DNA of 17,152 bases from Heterostelium multicystogenum (lineage: Eukaryota > Evosea > Eumycetozoa > Acytosteliales > Acytosteliaceae): positions 1 through 17,152 of the forward strand of contig RCNN01000489.1 in NCBI GenBank assembly GCA_003667245.1, written 5' to 3'. Positions 9,584-17,152 of the stretch are shown in pieces (within the stretch, counting starts at the first letter, position 1; each line of letters starts with the position of its first letter). The notes under the pieces were generated by a model. That model saw only the letters and a program-made list of their open reading frames with translations. It had not been told where the DNA came from and did not search any database. The position numbers and the translations under genes were made by a program.

Positions 9584-10516
9584 TTAACCTAAAAATGCTT
9601 GTGAACCTTGTTCAATACCAGCACAGTTATCACAACATTGGTTTGGACCTTGACATCCGGCTGCCCAGAAGTTGATTCCACGAGTGGAGTTTGATGTTAC
9701 CCATTCGATGGCACCCTGAAGCACAGTTGCTTGATAGGTGTTGCATATGGGAGATCCATCACAACTATAGAGACTCACTACAAGTTGGCTTGGTTGAATT
9801 GGTGGAACTTTCTTTCCTTGTCCATGTAGATGTTGCTCCCAGTATGGAATAGCCTGACTAATGGAGGTGTAAGGATCGCTACCGACCATGGCATTGATCC
9901 AGTTGATCTGTCCTGCAGCAAGCCATTGAGATGCATACTCAGAAACCTCGGTTAGATATCCAGTTCCGGCTCCAGTATCTACTGTAAGCAAAGAGCTATC
10001 AGAATTTGTATTTGAGGGAATTAGCTGTCTATAAGTAGACACAAATGTGTCAAGAAGTGGTACTGACTTGGCACCTTCATAGTCAATCTCTATTCCTACC
10101 GACCAATTCGAAGCAATCAGAGCAGCATTCTTTGCAAGTGTGACTGGGTCAGTCGAAAGAGCGGTATTCCACGATCCAACCCAAGTAGCACCACCAATGG
10201 AGAATTGAACACTAATGCCTTTCGATTGGAGATACTCGACAGTCGAACGATTGATAGCTTTGGGAACTGCATCTAGACCTTCCTGGAGAACTTTGACTGG
10301 GTTCAAAAAGGCAAACACAAAAAGATTAAAGGATGGCTTTCCATCACCACGATCAACAATCCAATCCAACTCGGAGATGGGTACTTCCTGGTGCCACAGG
10401 CAATAATCAAGTCCACAGTGCCAAATTCCATAGATCTTGGTCAAATCGGCAGAGGTTGCCATTGAAACATTGGTAAATGCTATTAAACATAATAATAAAG
10501 ATATTAACAATTTCAT
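9584..10516 (-). CDS. Secreted GH18 chitinase-like protein
   Basis: This 310-residue minus-strand gene has no intron. The frame is open 44 codons further upstream, but the start at 10516 is chosen because it gives a typical signal peptide (residues 1-20: 'MKLLISLLLCLIAF', then Ala) and because the upstream part is AT-rich leader sequence. A GH18 barrel is indicated by 'VQFSIGG' (103-109, strand 3) and by 'GIEIDYEG' (141-148, strand 4), which matches D-x-x-D-x-D-x-E with the third Asp (145) and the catalytic Glu (147) kept. The first Asp is Val and the second is Glu. The C-terminus has several Cys residues ('CQGPNQCCDNC'), probably disulfide-bonded. Expected role: hydrolysis or binding of chitin-like polymers in the endolysosome or outside the cell. 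Activity is uncertain because of the altered Asp pair. Confidence 0.8.
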   Translation of the reverse strand: MKLLISLLLCLIAFTNVSMATSADLTKIYGIWHCGLDYCLWHQEVPISELDWIVDRGDGKPSFNLFVFAFLNPVKVLQEGLDAVPKAINRSTVEYLQSKGISVQFSIGGATWVGSWNTALSTDPVTLAKNAALIASNWSVGIEIDYEGAKSVPLLDTFVSTYRQLIPSNTNSDSSLLTVDTGAGTGYLTEVSEYASQWLAAGQINWINAMVGSDPYTSISQAIPYWEQHLHGQGKKVPPIQPSQLVVSLYSCDGSPICNTYQATVLQGAIEWVTSNSTRGINFWAAGCQGPNQCCDNCAGIEQGSQAFLG

Positions 10517-11197
10517 TTTAGTACAATAAACAATAAATAAATGAATATGTGATGGAATGTTAGTGTCTATACACTTTGCTGTACCAGATGATTCAACATA
10601 TTTATAGCAAAGATTGTAATAAAGAAATAAATAGTTAAATAAAATCATTTAAAAACAATAGCTTGTCAGATCGGGGTATTGGTATCTAGATTCTAATTTT
10701 TGGGTCCTCTGATTGTTTTTGATTGAATTTTATTAAAAATCTTTACTGTTTAAGAAACTCTATCAGAAAAATGTTTCTCTAACAAAGCCAATGACCACAT
10801 GTTTTAATTCGAAATTTTGAATCCCGATACCATTACCAATACCATTGTAACCCCAATTCACTTGAAGAAGATTCTTATGAAAAAATTAGAGATATTTACA
10901 TTTGAATAATAAGACTCTTGAATTCTCTACCTTATTGATTTAAAACAATTGTTAATGATTCTATTGAAAGATATTTTATTCCATTACTAACTAATCATTG
11001 AGATTTATTTAAAGTTGAGATTTCCTAATTTATACTCCGAAATTCTATCCAACACCTTGATCAAGAAAGTTATCTTATTCATTATTCCATTATTTATTTG
11101 GTTCTTTTTAGAAGGAGTGATAAAGGTTATTCTAAATGGATCCATTTAGATATTTCTTTTTTTTATTTTAAATTCTTGACTGATTAATAAATGATTA
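10517..11197. other. AT-rich spacer, no gene seen
   Basis: This region lies upstream of the GH18 gene and downstream of the coiled-coil gene. It holds the GH18 promoter and leader. A frame of about 47 codons is open on the plus strand near 11029-11180 but has no good start and no recognisable features. I see no RNA gene or repeat. Confidence 0.5.
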
Positions 11198-12270
11198 TCA
11201 TTCTATTAAATACTTCTTTGGATCATCTTTGAATGTTGGCAAACTTTTAATATTTGATTCTAGTAAATCAATATCCTTTAGTAGTGAGTTACAATCATGA
11301 GTGATTACATTAGATTCTCTCTCATCCTCTGGTAACCCACAATGGTACTCTAACGCTTGGACTTCAAAGCCAATAATTAATTTAATTTCATATACAATAT
11401 TAGTTATTTTCATAAGTGAAACACTACGGTCCTTTAAACTCCTTGTAGAAATATCTAGTCTTATCCAAGAAATTAATAAGGTCATCTCCCTTAAGACCTA
11501 TTTCAGTCTCAACCTTGTCTGACTCTTTCAAAATTTCCTGAATCTTTCTATTGCACATTGAAATTTTGGCTAAACCTTCTACCATTTGATTAGACTTGTA
11601 TCCACCATCAAAATAAGAATTAATTTGTTCTTTCTTAATTTTGGAAATTTCATTTCCTTTTTTTAGCTCCATACTAAGATGTAAAAATTTTTCAGTTAAA
11701 ATATCCGCTTCATTATATATTTCTTTAATAGTCTTGCTATTGGTTATGACTCCACTATTAATGTCATTTAATTTCTTTTTTATTTCTTTTGAGTATTCTT
11801 TTTGTTTGTCAGAATCCTCAATTAATCCTTGTATATATTGAAGATGATTTTTATAATCATCTATGATTTCCAAACCGTCATCGATGATTTTATGTAAAAT
11901 GATACTTTGATTATCAATAATTTCTTTTTGTTTTGCTTTATCTTTATTCCAATATCTTGCTACTTCTGGACCAACAATGTTCATGATGAAATTGCTATTC
12001 ATTTCCATTGTTTGTAAAACTTCAATATCAAAAGATTCTAGATTTTCTTTAAGTCCATCAAGCTTGTCTAATGAACTTTTAATGTTATCAATGATTTTTT
12101 GAAATTCCTGGATCTTTTCCTTCTAATTTTACTATTGATTGAATATCATATCTTATATTACTGATTATAGAGGACAAGTTGGAAACATGACAGATATATG
12201 AGTGGGATATTAGTTTATTCTTACTCAACAATTCTATTGCTTGTTCTTTATTATTTTCGTATTGTATCAT
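11198..12270 (-). CDS. Coiled-coil protein of unknown function (two frameshifts)
   Basis: The minus-strand start ATG is at 12268-12270, with an in-frame stop upstream, and the stop TAA is at 11198-11200. Two extra bases break the frame: one G in GG (plus-strand CC 12119-12120) and one in the run at 11431-11438. Without them the protein is about 356 residues. It is Lys/Glu/Asp/Ile-rich and almost wholly alpha-helical, with long heptad-like stretches before and after a central 'NFIMNIVGPEVARYW' segment, and no obvious signal peptide or membrane span. The C-terminal quarter is less repetitive and includes 'EYHCGLPEDE'. I do not recognise the family. Possibilities include a dictyostelid-specific cytoskeletal or scaffold protein; nothing in the neighbourhood helps decide. 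Confidence 0.6.
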
Positions 12271-12743
12271 GTCTTTTTGTTTTTCACAACTGAATTAAGT
12301 TTGATGAAATATTCCTTTAGTAGTTCAAAAAAAAACTACTAGTTTGTATGGATTGTTTTGTATTTTTCAAGTCTTGACTTAAAATTTTAAGATTAACAAA
12401 ATTATTTTTAAAATCAATTTAATAAAAAGACAATTATTTCTATTTAAGAGTCATTTTATTACATATTTAAAAGATTATTTCCTGGATATCCACTAATAAT
12501 TAATACAAAGAAAGATCATGTTCAAACATGCAAAAACTAAAACAATCATTGTCTAACTTTTCCAGTTTAAGACTGTTAAGAAATAAGGAGACTCATGCAT
12601 AAGATGTAAGAAGGGAGTCTTGAAAGATATATATACCTTATTGTCTCAACAGGTAACAACTAGTAACAAAGGACTATTTTGTCTTAAAATTTACAAAAAT
12701 AATTATTCTATAAATTTCTATATGAGAAGAAATATCATCAATA
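12271..12743. other. AT-rich spacer upstream of the tRNA gene
   Basis: No open frame was found. A small hairpin, TAGTAGTT (12318-12325) against AACTACTA (12334-12341), closes a loop that is mostly A. The stretch 12560-12680 is less AT-rich than its surroundings and could be an old insertion remnant, but I could not match it to any part of the retrotransposon in this window. Confidence 0.5.
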
Positions 12744-12816
12744 GGGCTTGTAGCTCAGATGGTAGAGCGCTCGCTTAGCATGCGAGAGGTAAAGGGATCG
12801 ATACCCTTCTAGTCCA
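12744..12816 (+). tRNA. tRNA-Ala (AGC)
   Basis: A 73-nt intronless cloverleaf. The acceptor stem GGGCTTG pairs with CTAGTCC and carries the G3-U70 wobble that defines alanine identity; the sixth pair is a T-T mismatch. The anticodon stem is CTCGC/GCGAG around TTAGCAT, with anticodon AGC. The T stem is AAGGG/CCCTT with loop ATCGATA, a form also seen in plant alanine tRNAs. The discriminator base is A and CCA is not encoded. A TTTT run at 12822-12825 is a plausible Pol III terminator. It is the likely docking target of the retrotransposon that follows. Confidence 0.96.
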
Positions 12817-12821
12817 AAATC

Positions 12822-12825
12822 TTTT
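12822..12825 (+). terminator. Pol III T-run terminator
   Basis: TTTT begins 6 nt after the tRNA discriminator base, which is the usual position and form of a Pol III stop. Confidence 0.6.
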
Positions 12826-12869
12826 CAGATTTATTACCAAAATGCGCGCATAATGTAAATTACAAAAAA

Positions 12870-13176
12870 CCGCCTTCTGATCTCCCTGTGACTTTGCTCA
12901 GATTATACTTACGATCAAAAAACCCGATTTATATATATATATACATATAAAGTTATTATCTGTTCCTATTTATTGTCATCCTTGTAGCGTTAGTCTTGTT
13001 TTAGTGTTATAGTGACAAGCTAGGCTGGATTCATTTGTTTTCGCTTGGTCATCGGGTTTATATAATATTTGTATCCTCTATCTGCTTACTTTCTATCCAC
13101 AATCAATCTTCATCCTTTCTGCGTATCCAAGGTGTATCCTCGTGTATCCTTGGTAGTGTTATTCTTAATACTTACA
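12870..13176 (+). promoter_or_regulatory. Retrotransposon 5' untranslated region
   Basis: About 300 nt precede ORF1. It holds a TA repeat near 12930-12950 and repeated 'TATCCT' words near 13070-13150. Dictyostelid TREs carry an internal promoter in this module, so a promoter role is expected by analogy; no individual motif could be assigned. Confidence 0.4.
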
Positions 13177-14365
13177 ATGGGATCTGAGGGGCTTAATTTC
13201 GCAAAGCTCTTTGATTCCATCAAGCCCAAAGCTCGCTTCCTTGGCACTCACAAGCAGCTCTTCATTCCTGATTATGTCATGGTGAGAGTCTACTTCAGGA
13301 ACGCTGGCTCATACAACACCCGGTATCCTCGACAAGTTGAGGTCGTTCCTTGTTGATCCCAGGCCTATCAACAGTAAGGCTGGAAGCTCGAAAGGTGTCA
13401 CGGTTGTTGCCAAAATGGAGAAAAAAAGTTTCTCTGAAAACTGCAAAAGTTTTTACGATTTCAGAGAAACGAACTTCGAAGTCCCCTCTTGCAAGCCTGA
13501 AATCTTCTTCCCGTCCCACCACTACCTCCATCTGTACTTGGAGACTGACTCTGAGGACTTCGTACTGGATAACCTCAATGATTTTGATGCTATTCCTGTC
13601 TGTTACTCCTTTGCCAGGGTTAAGGACAAGGTATTCATCACGGCTCTTTTCGACAGAGCTTCTGTTTGCCCTAGTGCCGAGACTGCAATGGCCTTGGGCG
13701 AATATAAAGATTACTTTAGGGTTAGAATCATAAAGTTCCAGCCCCACGTTAAATCCAAAGGTACTTCTACGACTGTCGCTGTCCAGGCTAAAGGACCTGG
13801 TGCCGGAGGCAAATTGAATACCACTAACAAAGTACCAGCTGTGGCTGTTGATGGCCGCGGCAGTAACTCACCCTCTGACCTCCAAGATGTTATGGATACA
13901 TCGGCGGTTGAGCTTAGTATCTCCTCTGAGATGGCCCCTCGTGGTTCTAATCTAACACCTGACTTTCCGGTTGCCGCAGCGGAGTCCGTCTCCTCTGTCA
14001 TCTCATCCACTTCTGGTGCCCCAGTCACGGGGACTGCCTCTTCTCCTATAACTGTCTCTCAATCTTCTGCCGCTTCCGATGTGGTAGTGTACCACTCTAG
14101 TAATGTCTCTCTTCCATCTGTCAGTCCTACCTCCTCGGGAGTATATTCGGCCATTCCGGTGTCTTGCGACACTGGTCTGGACTTGGACAACTCTGATGAG
14201 TCTTGCTCTAGCGATGTGGAGGCTGATCCCTTATGTCCTCTGGCTGCTACCCCCTACAAGGATTCTAGTAAAAGGGTAATACCAACCTCTACTCCTGCTG
14301 ATGTGAAGCATCAGGTGAAGAGGAATAAACCCCTGCTCACTAGGAAAAAGACTCCTTCCCAATGA
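13177..14365 (+). CDS. Retrotransposon ORF1 protein (one frameshift)
   Basis: The chosen ATG (context TACAATGG) gives 'MGSEGLNFAKLFDSIKPKARF'. One extra C at 13319-13321 breaks the frame; allowing for it gives 395 residues. The first half looks globular, with mixed charged and aromatic residues. From about residue 190 on it is Ser/Thr/Ala/Pro/Val-rich and probably disordered, with an acidic patch ('DNSDESCSSDVEAD') and a basic tail ('KRNKPLLTRKK'). No CCHC zinc knuckle or RRM was seen. By position and by analogy with dictyostelid TREs it should be the ORF1 protein that binds element RNA or, as shown for TRE5-A, contacts TFIIIB to find tRNA genes. That function is inferred. Its TGA stop overlaps the ORF2 ATG. 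Confidence 0.7.
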
Positions 14366-17152
14366 GTTACCCGTCGAAGGTCACCGTTGCTGTATGGAAT
14401 GTCCAGGGGGCCTCGCAGCCTGATTCCTCCAGCACCGTTAAAAAACACCTGGACTCCTTTGGCTGTGATTACGCAGTACTCACCGAACTCAACGGTGAGG
14501 CTAGTAATCATTGCCTCCTTAACAACTACAAAGATCGTATTGTCCTCACCGCTAATGGTAGAGGTACAGGCGTCGCTGTAGTTAAAACTTCCAGACTAGG
14601 AGGGTCTTCTACCCTCAAGTTACTGGCTTCTGACCCTGATGGTCGCTACCTCTTAGTTAGCGCTTCCCACTCTGGTCACTCCCTTAATATCCTGGCAATC
14701 TATGCTCCTGCTACTCTTGCCTGCAGAAATAGTTTTGCTGAAAAAACTGGCTAGCTTGGACGTCTTGTTTGACCACAAAATCGATGTCATAGCTGGCGAT
14801 TTCAACTCTCTTTCCCCTTCTGATCCCATGTGGTCGGTTGATAATGATCATGACGAATTGTCTTTCCTTGTTGAGTCCATTGCTTCCTACCATGGTTTAG
14901 TTGACACTGGTGCTGCGACTAACTTGTCTACTTGGAAGTGCTCCATTCATGGACTCCCCAAGGAAGTCAGCCGCAGACTTGACAGACTCTATGTCAACAG
15001 AAGCATGTGTCAAGGCTCTGTCTTTTGTCCAGGCTCAATCACACCAAATCTGATCACTGCCCTATCATCTTGCGCTCGCTTAGGCTTGAACCTCCAATCA
15101 AGTGTGGTAAAAGATGGGTACTTGACAAAAATGTCCTCTCTGATAGCAAGGTTAGGACTTATGTTACAGGCTTTTTATCTAATGGTAACGCTGAGTGGTC
15201 CTGTAACAGGTGGCTCAGCGTCAAAAGTAAGTTGGCGAAATCTATTGCTAAACTTCAAAAGATTGTACAGAGATCCACTATTAATAGCATTCACCATTTA
15301 AAATATGAGGCTCTCTGAGCTTCCTCCCGCCTCAGAAGAGTACTGCTCCATAAAAGCAGAACTTGATGACTTGATAGAGAAAAAGAATATGTTGTACTGT
15401 GCCAGATTTAATGATGATCTAATATCTGGCGAATACCCCTCATTGTCCCTCACCCGTGCCCTAAAGAGAAGAATGTCTGAAGCCTCCTATAGGCGAAATC
15501 AGGCATCCTGCAACGGCTCAGTGGTTTAACCAGCCTCTTGAAGTTAGTGATGCCTTCTTTACTTATTACAAGAACTTATACACCGAGGCGGATTGTGACT
15601 CTTCGGTTCACGATGAACTGCTGAACACACTGGAATATTGAACCTCATATGTTTCCCAATTATTCCGCTGTCAGCCAATATCGGTAGATGAGGTTATGGA
15701 AGCAATTCGGTCTACAGATCCTTCCAAGTCGCCAGGGCCTGACGGTCTTACAGGTGCCCTTTCTACTCCTCATTCTCGGAAGTTCTCTCGCCCGTTCTTA
15801 CTGGTGTTTTCCAATGACCTACTCACAATTCTCCTGAGTCCATGCCGGACAGGTTTAAGATGGGATCTATTACCACCATTTTTAAGAAAAGGTGACAAGC
15901 TTTAGCATTGATAACCGGGCGGGCCTATCACTCTCCTTAATGTTGACTACAAAACTGTTGAGTAAAATAGTCACCAAAAGGCTGGAACCTGTGCTGCACG
16001 CAGTAATCAATGTGTTCCAAAATGGATTCGTCCCAGGTAGACTTATTCATGATAATACTATACTCCTAAAAGAAATCATTGAGGCTGCTAAGCAGGGAAA
16101 TATACAGGCCATCATTACCCTTTTTGACTTGCTTAAGGCTTTTGACTCTGTCACTCATGACTCCATTGAAAGAGTGCTGCACCATGTTAAGATACCTGCT
16201 CCATTCGTTAAAGCTCATTATGGCCATGCTCAGAACTCGCTTGCTAATGTCTTAGTTAATGGGTTTTCCAACAGACTTCTTCAAAATCAATAGAGGCACC
16301 AAACAAGGTGACCCGATATCAGCCTCCCTTTTTGTTTTGGTCATTGAGGCCTGGCTAGAGCCATTCTGGCTGACAAGAATATTGTCGGTCTTAAGTCCGG
16401 CCCATCTCCAACAAGGCGTATTGGTCCTCCCTCGGTTGTTGACCTTGTGAAGCTCCTCCAATTCGCAGACGACACCGCCTCCCTCAACTCCTCTTCGAAG
16501 AACTCGACCTGGTGCTTGGTTGGGTTTGATAAATTTAAACTAGCCACATCTGCTAGGATCAACCCATCCAAGTGTACAGTTATCCCTCTCAATGGTATTG
16601 ATGTATCCATGTCGCCTTTCCCTGTCTCACTCCAATGAGCCGCTACCTTGGGGTGATGTTTGGTCCAAAGGTCACGAATCTAGCTAAGTACTCTCATTAA
16701 TCAAATCAAAGCTGATGTCTCCCTATTTCAAAAGACCTTCACTAACCCTTAGGGCTAGGTCGGCCATCATTAACTCATATGTTTTGCCTAAGCTCTTCTC
16801 TATCATCTCTACCTGGAGTCTCCGTCGGACGAAGATTTTACAAAATTAAACAAACTGATTAATTGGTTTTTCTCTTCCTCTAGGATTGTATCTTCAAATT
16901 TCATAACTTTAATGGCCTCCGACCGGTCTTGCTTCCCTTGGGAGGTTGGTGGTTTTAACCTCTTTGACCTTAGGCTCAGATCGAAGGCCTATAAAATATG
17001 GGTTTTCAACAGAGTCCTTTGGTTCGGACAAAAACTTTGGTTATTTCAAAAATTGGAAAAACCTCGTGCAGCCGACCTCAAGGCCCTACAAAATCAACGT
17101 TGATGACCTTCCCATCGTCGTTAAGTCTTATATCTTCCCTGGCTTGAGTTTA
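14362..17152 (+). pseudogene. Retrotransposon ORF2: APE endonuclease and reverse transcriptase (many frameshifts, 3' cut)
   Basis: ORF2 starts at the ATG overlapping the ORF1 stop. Endonuclease motifs in order are 'WNVQG' (14392-14406; Asn13), 'LTELN' (Glu42), 'GDFN' (14795-14806), 'RLDR' (14975-14986) and 'SDH' (15049-15057). The reverse transcriptase follows: 'KSPGPDG' (15727-15747), 'GFVPGR' (16024-16041), motif A 'FDLLKAFD' (16123-16146), 'QGDPIS' (16304-16321), the catalytic 'FADD' (16462-16473) and 'ARINPSKC' in the thumb (16554-16577). Near the end, 'GGFNLFDL' and 'SKAYKIWVF' (about 16948-17010) resemble the conserved region after the RT in L1-clade elements. At least 17 frameshifts lie between 14741 and 16530, with one in-frame TGA at 15639-15641. 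Almost all are extra bases in short runs. As sequenced it cannot be translated; in the organism it may be far less damaged. All catalytic motifs are intact. Confidence 0.85.

Larger units (their letters stand above)
12870..17152 (+). mobile_element. TRE-like non-LTR retrotransposon downstream of tRNA-Ala (3' end outside window)
   Basis: The element starts somewhere between the tRNA end and about 12900, where base composition changes from strongly AT-rich to mixed. The exact 5' end and target duplication cannot be fixed here. It carries a 5' untranslated region, ORF1 and ORF2 (APE endonuclease, reverse transcriptase), and is cut by the window edge before any zinc-finger region or 3' end. Dictyostelid TRE elements insert next to tRNA genes: the TRE5 type about 50 bp upstream, the TRE3 type about 40-150 bp downstream. 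This copy lies about 50-100 bp downstream in the same orientation as the tRNA, so it resembles the TRE3 group in position. The coding part is clearly GC-richer than the flanks. Confidence 0.8.

Noticed and set aside
10517..10648. 44-residue N-terminal extension of the GH18 protein
   Set aside because: It would bury a good signal peptide internally, and its DNA is AT-rich leader-like sequence; the downstream ATG at 10516 is the better start.
11029..11180. Open frame of about 47 codons upstream of the coiled-coil gene's 3' end
   Set aside because: It has no suitable start, no recognisable motif, and its length is not rare enough in this amount of sequence.
13069..13176. Upstream in-frame start for ORF1 ('MYPLSAYFL')
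   Set aside because: Composition changes at the later ATG (13177), which has a good context; the upstream part looks like untranslated leader with repeated TATCCT words.
1..17152. CRISPR array, bacterial operon or phage
   Set aside because: Spliceosomal introns, an intronless eukaryotic-type tRNA-Ala without encoded CCA, and a non-LTR retrotransposon show a eukaryotic genome; no spaced repeats were seen.

Overview
The window looks like nuclear DNA of a dictyostelid social amoeba. Three things point there: very AT-rich spacers, short GT-AG introns (62-78 nt), and a GC-richer APE-type non-LTR retrotransposon starting just downstream of a tRNA gene, as in the dictyostelid TRE elements. Coding DNA is less AT-biased than I would expect for Dictyostelium discoideum, so another dictyostelid is more likely. 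The species is an inference.

Layout, left to right. Positions 243-1119 (minus) hold a frameshifted gene for a small beta-propeller (sialidase/lectin-like) repeat protein. A 1.9-kb AT-rich spacer follows, with a weak coding relict and one hairpin. Positions 3026-7871 (plus) encode a protein of about 1565 residues made of nine tandem copies of a domain of about 145 residues that I do not recognise; copies 1-3 are separated by Ala/Pro- and Pro/Gln-rich linkers. Then come two secreted carbohydrate-active enzymes in convergent orientation: a GH28 pectinase-fold protein (8136-9445, plus, one intron) and a GH18 chitinase-like protein (9584-10516, minus), with a 10-bp hairpin between their 3' ends. 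A lone coiled-coil protein lies at 11198-12270 (minus). A tRNA-Ala(AGC) gene at 12744-12816 is followed by a non-LTR retrotransposon whose ORF1 (13177-14365) and ORF2 (14362 to the window end; endonuclease, reverse transcriptase) share an ATGA stop-start overlap. The element runs off the right edge.

Most genes outside the two enzymes are broken by frameshifts. Nearly every break is repaired by removing a single base from a short homopolymer, or one copy of a dinucleotide; I found only one that is better explained by a missing base. The breaks are dense at both ends of the window and absent from the two enzyme genes. This points to insertion-type sequencing error at the poorly covered ends of a contig rather than real decay, so the broken genes may be intact in the organism. 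The most novel item is the nine-repeat protein.
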